Origin: Flavobacterium hercynium
GTDB lineage: Bacteria; Bacteroidota; Bacteroidia; Flavobacteriales; Flavobacteriaceae
Reading direction: 5' to 3'
DNA: 64,000 bases
NCBI RefSeq assembly: GCF_002217285.1
Contig: NZ_MUGW01000020.1
Location: 124,001-188,000 of the forward strand
Shown here: piece after piece, positions 18,846-28,411 of the stretch
Numbering within the stretch: position 1 is the stretch's first letter
How the letters are laid out: each line of letters opens with the position of its first letter
Notes under the pieces: model-generated
Told to the model about the DNA's origin: nothing
Seen by the model: only the letters and a program-made list of their open reading frames with translations
Database searches by the model: none
Position numbers and translations under genes: made by a program

Positions 18846-19768
18846 ATAAAGCCTCTAAAATTTATTTGACAGGGCATTCTGGAATGCTTGGTAGTGTCGT
18901 ATTGAGACTTTTTAAAGAAAGCGGATATTCAAATATTATTACTACAACTCATCAAACTTTAGATTTAGTTAATCAACAAGCAGTTGATGATTTTTTTAAT
19001 AAAGAAAGACCAGAATACGTAATACACATTGCTGCAAAAGTTGGAGGTATTAAAGCTAATATCGATAATCCGGCTATTTTTTTGTATGATAATTTGATGA
19101 TGCAGGCAAATGTCATAAATTCTGCTTATAAATACAATGTGAAAAAGTTTGTATTTATTGCAAGTTCTTGTATATATCCGGCTTCTTCACCACAACCTAT
19201 GAAAGAAGAATATCTTTTAGATGGTAAATTAGAACCAACGAATGAAGGATATGCAATTGCAAAAATTACGGGTATCAAATTGTTAGAAAATTATAATAAA
19301 CAATACGGATTTAATGGAATTAGTTTAATTCCTAGCAATTTGTATGGGGCAAATGATACTTTTGATTTAAATCATTCTCACGTTTTGTCCTCTTTAGTCA
19401 AGAGATTTGTTGATGCTAAAACAGAAAATGCAAAATCGATTACTTTATGGGGAACTGGAATTGCGAAAAGAGAGTTTTTGCATGTAGATGATTTTTCTAA
19501 AGCAATTTTGTTTTTTTTCGAAAACTATAATTCTCCGGATTTTATCAATGTAGGTCCCGGAATTGATATCAGTATAAAAGAATTGGCACAGCTCATAGCT
19601 ATAAAAGTTGGTTATTCAGGAGAAATTTTATGGGATGAAACGAAGCCAAACGGTATGCTTAAAAAGTGCATGGATGTAACGAACATGCAGAACGAAGGCT
19701 TTAAGCCTAATAAATCATTAGAAGCAGGAATAGAAGAGGTAATAGAAAGTTATAAAAATAGACAATAA
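18821..19768 (+). CDS. fcl: GDP-L-fucose synthase / GDP-colitose synthase-like epimerase-reductase
   Basis: A 315-residue bifunctional SDR. It keeps the cofactor motif TGHSGMLGS, the active-site ASSCIYP (serine and epimerisation cysteine), NEGYAIAK (YxxxK), and the NHSHVLSSLVKRF histidine. In GDP-fucose synthase these residues catalyse 3,5-epimerisation and 4-reduction of GDP-4-keto-6-deoxymannose. ColC of the colitose pathway is a close homologue that does 5-epimerisation and 4-reduction on the 3-deoxy intermediate. The next gene is ColD-like, so the colitose role is a real alternative. The start overlaps the methyltransferase gene by 25 bases; a TTG at 18830 is a possible later start. Confidence 0.88.
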   Translation: MGELGKIINKASKIYLTGHSGMLGSVVLRLFKESGYSNIITTTHQTLDLVNQQAVDDFFNKERPEYVIHIAAKVGGIKANIDNPAIFLYDNLMMQANVINSAYKYNVKKFVFIASSCIYPASSPQPMKEEYLLDGKLEPTNEGYAIAKITGIKLLENYNKQYGFNGISLIPSNLYGANDTFDLNHSHVLSSLVKRFVDAKTENAKSITLWGTGIAKREFLHVDDFSKAILFFFENYNSPDFINVGPGIDISIKELAQLIAIKVGYSGEILWDETKPNGMLKKCMDVTNMQNEGFKPNKSLEAGIEEVIESYKNRQ

Positions 19769-20946
19769 TGAAAATACCTTTAATGAGAAAAGCATTTCTT
19801 AGAGAAGAAGAAACTAAAAAAGCTTTAGCCACCTTTATCCTTAATGCTGAAAGACTTAGTATGGATATTGAGTGTAAAAAGTTTGAAAACAAATTTGCTC
19901 AATATCAAAAGAGTAAACATGCAGTCTTATTTAATAGTGGAGGTAGTGCTAATCTGGCTATGCTGCAGGCACTAAAGAATTTAGGAAAGCTAAAAGATGG
20001 AGATAAAGTAGCTTTTTCAGCATTAACGTGGTCGACTAATACAATGCCAATTATTCAATTAGGAATGATACCTGTTGCACTTGATTGTGAGCCAGACACA
20101 TTAAATACGATGTCATATCATCTTATTGAAAGATTGAAAGATACAGATTTACAGGCTCTTTTCATAACCAATATATTAGGATTTACAGGCGATATAGATA
20201 TTATAAAACAAATTTGTGATGAAAAAAATATCATTCTAATTGAAGATAATTGCGAGTCATTAGGAACTGAACTTCCTGAAGGTACTACAGGTAATTTTGG
20301 AATCGGAGGTAGTTTTTCGTTTTTTGTTGCTCATCACATGTCAACCATAGAAGGCGGGATGGTTTGTACAGATAATGATGATTTTGCAGAAATGCTTAGA
20401 ATTGTAAGGGCTAATGGATGGGATAGAAATCTAAATGCTGAAGGACAAAAAAAATGGAGAGATAAGTTTAATATAGAATCAGAATTTCAAGCCAAATATA
20501 CTTTTTATGATCTGGGTTATAATTTTAGACCAACTGAAATTACAGGTTTTTTAGGGCAATATCAGATGGAATTTTTAGAAGAAAATATTAATAAGAGAGA
20601 ACAAAACTATTTACGAATAGAAAATGTTTTAAATGCTAATTCTGATTTTCTTTATCTAAAGCATGATCATATTAAAAGACTTTCGACATTTGCATTTCCA
20701 TTTGTATGTAAAACACCAGAATTAAGAAAGTACTATTTAGATAAATTTACAGAAGCAGGTGTTGAAATCAGACCAATGATAGCTGGGAATATGCAAGAAC
20801 AGCCGTTTTATAAAAAATATGTAAAGGAGTTGTATAAAATGCCTGGTGCAGATATGATGCATGCAAATGGTTTTTATTGTGGAAATTATCCTGAACTTCT
20901 TGAAAGTGATTTAGTAATTATTGAGAATTTAGTTAGAGATAGATGA
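19768..20946 (+). CDS. ColD-like PLP-dependent GDP-4-keto-6-deoxymannose 3-dehydratase
   Basis: A 392-residue DegT/AHBA-fold PLP enzyme. Where ordinary family members have the cofactor-binding lysine, this protein reads SFFVAHHMSTIEGG with His189 (codon at 20332-20334). A histidine at this place is the mark of the sugar 3-dehydratases ColD and E1, which remove a hydroxyl group rather than install an amine. Other ColD-like blocks are SALTWSTNTMP near 84, IEDNCESLG near 158, RANGWDRNL near 215, GYNFRPTEITG and VEIRPMIAGN. It sits between fcl and gmd-linked genes, so GDP-4-keto-6-deoxymannose is the likely substrate. Both flanking starts overlap (TAATG, ATGA). Confidence 0.82.
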   Translation: MKIPLMRKAFLREEETKKALATFILNAERLSMDIECKKFENKFAQYQKSKHAVLFNSGGSANLAMLQALKNLGKLKDGDKVAFSALTWSTNTMPIIQLGMIPVALDCEPDTLNTMSYHLIERLKDTDLQALFITNILGFTGDIDIIKQICDEKNIILIEDNCESLGTELPEGTTGNFGIGGSFSFFVAHHMSTIEGGMVCTDNDDFAEMLRIVRANGWDRNLNAEGQKKWRDKFNIESEFQAKYTFYDLGYNFRPTEITGFLGQYQMEFLEENINKREQNYLRIENVLNANSDFLYLKHDHIKRLSTFAFPFVCKTPELRKYYLDKFTEAGVEIRPMIAGNMQEQPFYKKYVKELYKMPGADMMHANGFYCGNYPELLESDLVIIENLVRDR

Positions 20947-21764
20947 TTGTAGTTCAGTTAGTCGGTGGTTTAGGAAATCAATTATTTCAATATGCTGCAG
21001 CTAAATCTTTAGCGAAGAGTAAAAAGCAAAAACTATATATTGATATTTCACAATTTGAAAGTTATAAATTACATAACTATGCGTTGAATAATTTCAATAT
21101 TGTTTCTAATATTTATAAGAAACCAAACAAATACGTAAGAAGAATACAGCGTTTGTATAAAAAAAGTATTCTGTACAAGGAAACAGATTTTGGATATAAT
21201 TCGAATTTGAGTGCTTTAAAAGGAGACCCTGTTTTTTTGGAAGGATATTTTCAATCTGAAAAGTATTTTTTGAAACATGAAAAAGAGATTCGTAAAGATT
21301 TTGAAATAAAGGTAACTTTAAAGAAAATAACTAAGGATACAATTGCGAAGATAGAGTCTGTAAATTCTGTTTCAATTCATTTTAGAAGAGGTGATTACTT
21401 AAATAATCCTTTACACAATACTAGTAAAGACGAATATTACAAGAGAGCTTTAGAAATTATTGAAAGTAAAGTTGAAAATCCTGTTTTTTTTGTCTTTTCA
21501 GATGATATAGATTGGGTAAAACTAAATTTTTCAACTAAAAGAGAAACTATTTTTGTCGATTTTAATGATGCTTCAACCAATTTTGAAGATTTGAAACTAA
21601 TGGCTACTTGTAAACATAATATTATTGTTAATAGCAGTTTTAGTTGGTGGGGAGCATGGCTTAATAAAAATCCGGATAAAATTGTAGTAGCCCCGGAAAT
21701 CTGGTTTAATGATAATTCAATAAATACAGAAGATATAATTCCAACAAATTGGTTTAAAATATAA
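20943..21764 (+). CDS. GT11 family alpha-1,2-fucosyltransferase-like (possible colitosyltransferase)
   Basis: A 273-residue GT11 protein. It starts with the family signature [14 protein letters not shown], has the GDP-sugar-binding HFRRGDYL near residue 148, and the [10 protein letters not shown] block near residue 235. GT11 enzymes transfer L-fucose, and in E. coli O55 and related strains a GT11 enzyme transfers L-colitose, which is 3-deoxy-L-fucose. The four-base overlap with the ColD-like gene and the gmd gene two bases downstream tie it to the GDP-sugar made here. Which sugar is used cannot be read from sequence alone. Confidence 0.9.
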   Translation: MIVVQLVGGLGNQLFQYAAAKSLAKSKKQKLYIDISQFESYKLHNYALNNFNIVSNIYKKPNKYVRRIQRLYKKSILYKETDFGYNSNLSALKGDPVFLEGYFQSEKYFLKHEKEIRKDFEIKVTLKKITKDTIAKIESVNSVSIHFRRGDYLNNPLHNTSKDEYYKRALEIIESKVENPVFFVFSDDIDWVKLNFSTKRETIFVDFNDASTNFEDLKLMATCKHNIIVNSSFSWWGAWLNKNPDKIVVAPEIWFNDNSINTEDIIPTNWFKI

Positions 21765-21766
21765 AA

Positions 21767-22840
21767 ATGAAAAAGGCATTAATTACTGGAGTTACAGGAC
21801 AAGATGGCGCATATTTAGCCGAATTTTTATTAGAAAAAGGATATGAAGTTCATGGTGTAAAAAGAAGAGCATCTTCTTTTAATACACAGCGTATTGACCA
21901 TTTATTTAGAGATATTCATGAAGAGAATGTTAGATTTATTCTTCATTATGGCGATTTGTCAGATGCTACTAATTTGATAAGAATTATACAAGAGGTGCAA
22001 CCGGATGAAATATATAATTTGGGAGCGATGTCACACGTTAAAGTAAGTTTTGATACTCCTGAGTATGTGGCTAATGTTGATGGTCTTGGTTCCTTAAGAT
22101 TATTAGAAGCCGTTAGGATTTTAGGTCTTTCCAAAACTACTAAAATTTATCAGGCGTCTACATCCGAATTGTATGGTTTAGTTCAGGAAGTACCGCAAAA
22201 TGAAAAAACACCATTTTATCCTCGATCGCCATACGGTGTAGCAAAAATTTATGCATACTGGATAACGGTAAATTACCGCGAAGCTTATAATATGTTTGCT
22301 TGTAACGGAATTTTGTTTAATCATGAATCACCTTTGCGAGGTGAAACTTTTGTTACCAGAAAGATAACCATGGCAACTGCTAAAATTGCGTTGGGCCTAC
22401 AAGATGTTTTATACATAGGAAATTTAAATTCTCAACGTGATTGGGGGCATGCAAAAGACTACATTGAGGCAATGTGGTTAATTCTGCAACAAGAAACACC
22501 AGATGATTTTGTTATCTCTACCGGAAAAACTACACCAGTAAGAGAATTTGTTCGTATGGCATTTTTAGAGTGTGGAATCGAATTAGAATTTGTTGGAGAA
22601 AATGAAGATGAGGTTGGAATCGTAAAATCTTCTTCTAATCCTAAGTATAATGTTAAAATAGGAAAAGAAGTTGTAAAAGTAGATCCGAATTATTACAGAC
22701 CAACTGAGGTCGATTTATTAATTGGAGATTCTACTAAAGCGAGAACAGTTTTAGGATGGCAACCAAAATTTGATTTGTCTGATATAGTAAGACAGATGGT
22801 TGCATCTGATATCGAATTATTTGAAAATGAAAAGAAATAA
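21767..22840 (+). CDS. gmd: GDP-mannose 4,6-dehydratase
   Basis: A 357-residue SDR with the Gmd hallmarks: [24 protein letters not shown] at the N-terminus (cofactor and family signature), [11 protein letters not shown], the catalytic TSELYG and [12 protein letters not shown] (YxxxK), and [18 protein letters not shown]. It converts GDP-D-mannose to GDP-4-keto-6-deoxy-D-mannose, the shared precursor of GDP-L-fucose, GDP-colitose and GDP-perosamine. manA, manB and manC for GDP-mannose supply are not in the window and must be elsewhere. Confidence 0.96.
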   Translation: MKKALITGVTGQDGAYLAEFLLEKGYEVHGVKRRASSFNTQRIDHLFRDIHEENVRFILHYGDLSDATNLIRIIQEVQPDEIYNLGAMSHVKVSFDTPEYVANVDGLGSLRLLEAVRILGLSKTTKIYQASTSELYGLVQEVPQNEKTPFYPRSPYGVAKIYAYWITVNYREAYNMFACNGILFNHESPLRGETFVTRKITMATAKIALGLQDVLYIGNLNSQRDWGHAKDYIEAMWLILQQETPDDFVISTGKTTPVREFVRMAFLECGIELEFVGENEDEVGIVKSSSNPKYNVKIGKEVVKVDPNYYRPTEVDLLIGDSTKARTVLGWQPKFDLSDIVRQMVASDIELFENEKK

Positions 22841-23865
22841 TGTTTTCTAATCCCAAAATAACAGTTTTAATGCCTGTTTATAATTGCGATCTTTTTATAA
22901 AGGAAGCGATTCACAGCGTTTTAAATCAGACTTTTTCAGATTTTGAATTAATAATAATTGATGATGCTTCTTCAGATTCAACAGTTTCATTAGTAAAAGA
23001 AATTGAAGACTCCAGAATAAAGCTAATAGAAAAAGAGCGAAATTCGGGATATACGAATAGTTTGAATTATGGTTTAGAAATTGCAAAAGGACAATACATT
23101 GCCAGAATGGATGGAGACGATATTTGTTTTCCTGAACGCTTTGCTAAACAAGTTGCTTTTTTAGATCAAAACCCAGATATAGCACTTTGCGGCACATTGT
23201 TTAAAGTTATTGGAAGAGATATAATTGTTAAAGTGCCTGAAAAGCATGAAGATATGAAAATGGCAATGCTTCGGGATTGTTGTATTGGGCATCCGACAGT
23301 AATGATAAGAAAAAGTTATTTGGATAAGTTTTCTTTAATTTATGATGTACATAAAGAGCCTGCTGAAGATTATGATCTCTGGACAAGATTATTAAAAGTA
23401 GGTAAGCTTCATAATTTGCAAGAAGTTTTACTTGATTATCGTGTTCATGATGCTCAGGTATCTCAAAAAAGAAATGATCAGCAAATAAAAGCTGCAAATG
23501 AGATTAAAATTAATTTATTAAATAATTTAGCCTTACCACAAGACGACCACCAAATGCAAAGCTTTTTGAAGAAAATAGTTTCACGAAGAGAAGTATTTTC
23601 TTTTAAAGAAATTAATGAGTTTCAGAATCTTAAGTATAAATTAATTATTGCCAATGGAAATTCATTCTTTCAAAAAGAAGGATTCGAAAAATATTTATCA
23701 GAAGTTCAAAATAATTTATTTAGAGATTATTTCTTACGTAGAGATCAATATACTCCAATAAATTATTTTCAGTATTTGAAAACTAAAAAGCAATGGATAA
23801 ATAAATTAAAATTTCGTGATGAAATTAAGCTATTTGTAAAATCTATGATTTTCCATAAAAAATAA
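22840..23865 (+). CDS. GT2 family glycosyltransferase
   Basis: A 341-residue GT-A transferase. N-terminal block ITVLMPVYNCD, then IIDDASSD near residue 45, ARMDGDDICFPERF (metal-binding region) near 89, and a later PAEDYDLWTRLLKVG motif near 174 usual in this GT2 branch, giving the probable catalytic acid-base region. About 100 C-terminal residues show no motif. The start overlaps the gmd stop by one base. It is the first of a run of transferases and may extend the chain after the GDP-sugar residue. Confidence 0.88.
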   Translation: MFSNPKITVLMPVYNCDLFIKEAIHSVLNQTFSDFELIIIDDASSDSTVSLVKEIEDSRIKLIEKERNSGYTNSLNYGLEIAKGQYIARMDGDDICFPERFAKQVAFLDQNPDIALCGTLFKVIGRDIIVKVPEKHEDMKMAMLRDCCIGHPTVMIRKSYLDKFSLIYDVHKEPAEDYDLWTRLLKVGKLHNLQEVLLDYRVHDAQVSQKRNDQQIKAANEIKINLLNNLALPQDDHQMQSFLKKIVSRREVFSFKEINEFQNLKYKLIIANGNSFFQKEGFEKYLSEVQNNLFRDYFLRRDQYTPINYFQYLKTKKQWINKLKFRDEIKLFVKSMIFHKK

Positions 23866-24731
23866 TGAAAAAACCTTTAGTCTCTATAATCGTTCCATGC
23901 TATAATCAGGCACAATATCTAGATGAAGCTTTAGAATCTGTTTTATGTCAGAGCCATGCTAACTGGGAATGTATCCTCGTTAATGATGGAAGTCATGACC
24001 ATACAGAAGAAATTGCGAAAAAGTGGATTTTAAGAGATGATCGTTTTAAGTACTATTATAAAAGTAATGGAGGTGTAAGCAGTGCACGAAATTTTGGAAT
24101 AGCAAATTCAACAGGTGATTATATCTTACCTTTAGATGGAGATGATAAAATTGGAAGTGAATATATTAAACTGGCTCTCAGTGAATTTGAGAATGATAAT
24201 TCCTTATGTTTAGTATATGCCAATGCATTTTTTTTTGGAACTAAAGAAGAGTTATGGCAATTACCTGATTTTAATTTTAAAAGTTTCTTACTTAATAATT
24301 GTATTTATTGTTCAGCTATTTATAAAAAAGAAGATTTTTTAAGAGTAGGTGGTTATGACGAAAAGTTGATCTACGGAAATGAAGATTGGGAATTTTGGAT
24401 TAATTTATTTTCAAAATATAACGGCTCCCCTAAAATTAAGAAAATAAATTATTTAGGTTTTTTTTACAGAAGAAAAACAATTTCCAGAGATGTAGACTTG
24501 TATAATAGTTCACAAAAAACAGCTGAAACTTTATTTGAAATTTATAAAAAGCATCATTTAGTGTATGAAGAATATTTTGGAAACTATATTGATGTGGTAA
24601 AAAACTCGATTAATTACCGGAATGGTGTTCAGAACTTATTAAAAAGCAGAAAATATATATTTAATCTTTTTACAGAAAAGTTTTTTTGGATTAAGTTTTT
24701 TAAAATAATAGATGATAAAATTCTAAAATGA
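23865..24731 (+). CDS. GT2 family glycosyltransferase
   Basis: A 288-residue GT-A transferase with VSIIVPCYNQAQYLDEAL at the N-terminus, LVNDGSHDHT near 44, GVSSARNFGIANSTGDYILPLDGDD (acceptor side and metal site) near residue 68-92, and YGNEDWEFWINL near 169. Both flanks overlap their neighbours (TAATG and ATGA), so it is embedded in a coupled transcript. No membrane segment is evident, so it should act on the cytoplasmic face. Donor sugar unknown. Confidence 0.88.
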   Translation: MKKPLVSIIVPCYNQAQYLDEALESVLCQSHANWECILVNDGSHDHTEEIAKKWILRDDRFKYYYKSNGGVSSARNFGIANSTGDYILPLDGDDKIGSEYIKLALSEFENDNSLCLVYANAFFFGTKEELWQLPDFNFKSFLLNNCIYCSAIYKKEDFLRVGGYDEKLIYGNEDWEFWINLFSKYNGSPKIKKINYLGFFYRRKTISRDVDLYNSSQKTAETLFEIYKKHHLVYEEYFGNYIDVVKNSINYRNGVQNLLKSRKYIFNLFTEKFFWIKFFKIIDDKILK

Positions 24732-25573
24732 TTTCAGTAATTATATGTTCACGAACGAAAGCTATTAATAAAAGCTTTTCTGAGAATATTAAGAAAACAA
24801 TTGGCTGTGAGTTTGAGTTAATTGTTATTGATAATTCTGAAAATAAATATTCTATTTTTGAAGCTTACAATTTAGGAATAGAGAAGAGTACGTTTGATTA
24901 TTTGTGTTTAATACATGATGATATTCTTTTTCATACAAATGAATGGGGGATTAAAATCAATCATTTTTTTAAAGAAGATCAGAGTTTAGGTCTAATTGGA
25001 ATTGCGGGAGCAAAATCTAAAACAAAATTACCTTCTTTATGGTGGTTATGTCCTAAAGAAGATAAAATTACATATCTAATTCAGCATATTCCCAATCAAG
25101 ATTCTGAAATATGGAATTCCGGTTTCGAAAAAGAAGATAACGTTGAAGTGGTAGCTGTAGACGGTGTTTTTATGGCAATGCGGAAAGATCCAAAAATATT
25201 TTTTAATAAAGAAATGGTAGGATTTCATAATTATGATTTAAATATTTCAGTCGAATATAAAAAACATTGCTATAAAGTAATTGCAACTAAAGATATACTG
25301 ATCGAACATTTTTCATTAGGAACGATAAAAGAGGAATGGGTTGAATCATCTTATCGTTTTTATAATTTGTATAAGAGATATTTACCTCTAAATGATAAAG
25401 ATAATAAAAGGAATAAAAAGCAAGAGATTAGTAATGCGATATGGTTTATCAATGAATCTTTAAGATTTAAAAAATATAAAATTGCATTTTCTATTTGGAG
25501 AAGATTATTTTATCTGGATCCTTTTTTAAAATATCATCTAATTTTTTGGAAGCGATTAATTAAAAGCACTTAA
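24728..25573 (+). CDS. StrF-like glycosyltransferase (GT2-related)
   Basis: A 281-residue protein related to GT2 but with a shortened start: MISVIICSRTKA, VIDNSENKYSIFEAYNLGI, and LCLIHDDILFH, where the HDD takes the place of the usual DxD. The central VVAVDGVFMAMRK segment is typical of the StrF-like branch, a group of single-domain GT-A proteins named after a streptomycin-cluster protein. It overlaps the previous gene by four bases. Transfer of a sugar is likely; nothing more specific can be said. Confidence 0.72.
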   Translation: MISVIICSRTKAINKSFSENIKKTIGCEFELIVIDNSENKYSIFEAYNLGIEKSTFDYLCLIHDDILFHTNEWGIKINHFFKEDQSLGLIGIAGAKSKTKLPSLWWLCPKEDKITYLIQHIPNQDSEIWNSGFEKEDNVEVVAVDGVFMAMRKDPKIFFNKEMVGFHNYDLNISVEYKKHCYKVIATKDILIEHFSLGTIKEEWVESSYRFYNLYKRYLPLNDKDNKRNKKQEISNAIWFINESLRFKKYKIAFSIWRRLFYLDPFLKYHLIFWKRLIKST

Positions 25574-25585
25574 AAACGATTTACT

Positions 25586-26587
25586 TTGAAAATATCTATC
25601 ATACTTCCAGTTTATAATGGAAGAAAATATTTAGCTACTTCTATAGAAAGCTGTTTAAATCAAACACATAAAGATATCGAATTAATAATTGTAAATGATT
25701 GTTCTACTGATGATTCGTTGGAAATTATGAATCAATATGCGGAAAAAGATGATCGAATTATAATTATTGATAATAAAGAAAATAAAAAACTACCGGCAAG
25801 TTTAAATATTGGTCATCGAATGGCAACCGGTGATTTAATAACTTGGACAAGTGATGATAATTATTATGAACTAGATGCTTTGGAAATCATGAAAAATGAA
25901 ATCCAACAGAAAGAAGTAGATATAGTTTACAGTAATTTTTTTTTAATTGATGATATAGGAAGTCAGATTAGAAAAGTAGAACTTCTTGGAATTGAAAATA
26001 TCATATTTGGTAATTTTATAAGTTGTTGTTTTCTTTATAAAAAAGAGGTGTTTATAAGAAACAAAGAATATAATGAAGATCTTTTCTTAACTGAGGATTA
26101 TGATTTTTGGTTACGAGCCCTTTTACATAGCCGTTATGCCCAAATTCAAAAAAGCTTATATCACTATAGAAAACATCCTGAAAGTTTGACAAATCAGATT
26201 GCAGTTAACACAGAAAGAAAAGAACTTTGGGAGAAAAGTGTCGCTAAAATGTACACTAATTTTACGGAAGAAATTTCAAATGAGAATCAGAAAGAGATGT
26301 CAGAGTTCTTTACCAAAAGTTTGACTAATCAGAAAATCGATTTCAATTGGATTATTAGTATAAATAATAAAATTAAAAAAATTACGGAAAGCTTAAAAGA
26401 AATTCCAAATTTTAATGATATAAAATTGTTAGAAAAAGTCTTTTTAAATAAACTAATAGAATTGATGATCTCTGACAAAAGTAAAAAAAGTAATTTTTCA
26501 AAATCTATGTTTATTGTAAAAATGTATCCGTTAAGTTTACATAAAAATGCATTAAAGACATTAATTAAATATTCGTTTTTTAAGTAA
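25586..26587 (+). CDS. GT2 family glycosyltransferase
   Basis: A 333-residue GT-A transferase: KISIILPVYNGRKYLATSIESCL, VNDCSTDDSLEI near residue 38, TWTSDDNYYE near 89 as metal-binding region, and TEDYDFWLRAL near residue 168. The conserved start falls on a TTG at 25586, twelve bases after the previous stop; there is no nearby in-frame ATG, so TTG initiation is likely. The last 130 residues are lysine-rich and without motifs. It belongs to the transferase run of this section. Confidence 0.86.
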   Translation: MKISIILPVYNGRKYLATSIESCLNQTHKDIELIIVNDCSTDDSLEIMNQYAEKDDRIIIIDNKENKKLPASLNIGHRMATGDLITWTSDDNYYELDALEIMKNEIQQKEVDIVYSNFFLIDDIGSQIRKVELLGIENIIFGNFISCCFLYKKEVFIRNKEYNEDLFLTEDYDFWLRALLHSRYAQIQKSLYHYRKHPESLTNQIAVNTERKELWEKSVAKMYTNFTEEISNENQKEMSEFFTKSLTNQKIDFNWIISINNKIKKITESLKEIPNFNDIKLLEKVFLNKLIELMISDKSKKSNFSKSMFIVKMYPLSLHKNALKTLIKYSFFK

Positions 26588-26591
26588 ATAA

Positions 26592-27485
26592 ATGCAAAAA
26601 GTAACTAAAATAAAGCAAGCTGTCATAATTACCGCTTACAAAAATTACAATCATTTGGAAGAGATTGTTAATTTTTTTGATGCTAATTTCGAACTGTATA
26701 TTCATATCGATAAAAAAAGTGATATTTCAGATGTTGAATTACGTAAGCTTAGAAATTATAAGATTGTAAAATTAGTTACACAAAAGTATAAAGTAAATTG
26801 GGGTGGAATAAACCATTTAAAAAGTATTTTAAATCTAACAGAAGAAGCTTTTAAAAACAAAGAAATTAAATATTTTCATCTTATTAGCGGGCATGATTTT
26901 CCAATAAAAAAGAGATCGTGGTTTCTTGAATTCTTTAAAAATAATGATTCTCAATATTTAGAATACTTTGATATTCCAAATGTAGGAGCAGCAGATAATG
27001 GTTATATGGATCGTATTGAGTTTTATAACTTTTATGATTTATTAAATGCAAAAAATGAAAAACAAAATAGAATAATTAGGCGTTTGATTAAGATTCAAAA
27101 AAAATTAGGTTTTAAAAGAAAAATTTCTGTAAAAATGCCTAAACCTTACGGAGGATCAACTTGGTGGAGTTTAAGTAGAGATTGTGTTGGTTATGTTCTT
27201 GAATTTACTAAAAAAAATAAGTTTGTTTTAAATAGATTTAAGCATACTTTATGTTCTGAAGAGTTTTATTTTCAGACCATTATTATGAATTCACCTTTTG
27301 CAGATAAAGTAATTAATAATAATTTGCGACATATCGACTGGATTGCAAGAAACGGAAATAACCCTGCAATTTTAGATGAAACAGATTACGTTAAATTAGT
27401 AGAATCAAATGCTGCTTTTGCAAGAAAATTTGAATATCCAAAGTCAATAGAATTATTAGAAAAAATAAAATCCATAATAAAATGA
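26592..27485 (+). CDS. GT14 family (core-2/I-branching-like) glycosyltransferase
   Basis: A 297-residue protein of the GT14 family, better known from animal beta-1,6-N-acetylglucosaminyltransferases. Visible blocks are AVIITAYKNYNHLEEIV, LYIHIDKKSDI near 43, VNWGGINHLKSILNL near residue 73, YFHLISGHDFPIK near 96, GGSTWWSLSRDCVGYVL near residue 185, and CSEEFYFQTIIMNSPF near 218. Bacterial members occur in surface-glycan loci of Bacteroidota. A beta-linked HexNAc or xylose branch is a guess from the family. It ends in an ATGA overlap with the next gene. Confidence 0.85.
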   Translation: MQKVTKIKQAVIITAYKNYNHLEEIVNFFDANFELYIHIDKKSDISDVELRKLRNYKIVKLVTQKYKVNWGGINHLKSILNLTEEAFKNKEIKYFHLISGHDFPIKKRSWFLEFFKNNDSQYLEYFDIPNVGAADNGYMDRIEFYNFYDLLNAKNEKQNRIIRRLIKIQKKLGFKRKISVKMPKPYGGSTWWSLSRDCVGYVLEFTKKNKFVLNRFKHTLCSEEFYFQTIIMNSPFADKVINNNLRHIDWIARNGNNPAILDETDYVKLVESNAAFARKFEYPKSIELLEKIKSIIK

Positions 27486-28411
27486 TTGGACCAAAAGTGA
27501 CCATAATAATGGCGACCTACAATCGTGCTCATTTTATTGTAGAAACCATGTTATCCATAAAAGAACAAACCTACTCAAATTGGGAGTGTTTGATTATTGA
27601 CGACGGAGGTACCGATAATACTGCAAAAGTTATTACTTCAATTTTAGAAGAAGATACTAGGTTTAGCTATTTGAAACGTACAGATGCTTACAAAAAAGGA
27701 TTACCAGGATGCAGAAATTATGGACTTGATTTAGCAACTGGTGATTTTATTATTTTTTTTGATGATGACGATATTGTACATCCTCAAAATTTAGAATTAT
27801 GTGTAAGCGAATTATATGAAAAACAGATTTCGTTTTGCAGATATGATAGAGAAGTTTTTTTTGATGAATTTAAGTACGATTTTAATTATTCAAAAGAATA
27901 TTCTTCTTTTAAAATAGGTGTTGAGCAGATTGGCGAAATGCTAACAAATAAATTGCCTTTTAATTCTTGTGCCGTTATGTGGAAGAAAGAGTGTTTTACA
28001 GATAATCGTTTTGTAGAACATCTTATGTATGCAGAAGAATGGGAGTTGTATTCTCGAATTTTATCGTCAGGAATAACGGGTGTTTCTATTAGAAAATGTC
28101 TTTTTTATGGAAGAAAACATGCAAATTCTAATACAGGAGAATTTTTTAATCACAATCCCGTTAGAAGAGAATCACACGTAAATGCTGTCCTTTTGATAAT
28201 TGAAAATCTTAATAGAAAACAATTATTCACAAACAATTTAATTCGCTTTTTTGTGACACTTTCTTTAGAATTTAAAGAATATCATTTGTTTACTAAGATT
28301 GTAAGAATATTAAATTTAAGTCCTGTTAAAAAGTTAAGATGGAATATTTTTTATAAATCTTATCCATTAAGAAAGTCATTGTATAAAATGAAAAAAAGTT
28401 TAAAAAAATGA
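27482..28411 (+). CDS. GT2 family glycosyltransferase
   Basis: A 309-residue GT-A transferase. KVTIIMATYNRAHFIVETMLSI opens the nucleotide-binding domain, followed by LIIDDGGTDNT near 38, GLPGCRNYGLDLATGDFIIFFDDDD near residues 73-97 and AEEWELYSRIL near 182. The RKHANSN segment near residue 217 is also seen in other members. It overlaps genes on both sides as ATGA. The downstream gene makes UDP-ManNAc, but a direct link to this transferase is not shown. Confidence 0.88.
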   Translation: MIGPKVTIIMATYNRAHFIVETMLSIKEQTYSNWECLIIDDGGTDNTAKVITSILEEDTRFSYLKRTDAYKKGLPGCRNYGLDLATGDFIIFFDDDDIVHPQNLELCVSELYEKQISFCRYDREVFFDEFKYDFNYSKEYSSFKIGVEQIGEMLTNKLPFNSCAVMWKKECFTDNRFVEHLMYAEEWELYSRILSSGITGVSIRKCLFYGRKHANSNTGEFFNHNPVRRESHVNAVLLIIENLNRKQLFTNNLIRFFVTLSLEFKEYHLFTKIVRILNLSPVKKLRWNIFYKSYPLRKSLYKMKKSLKK

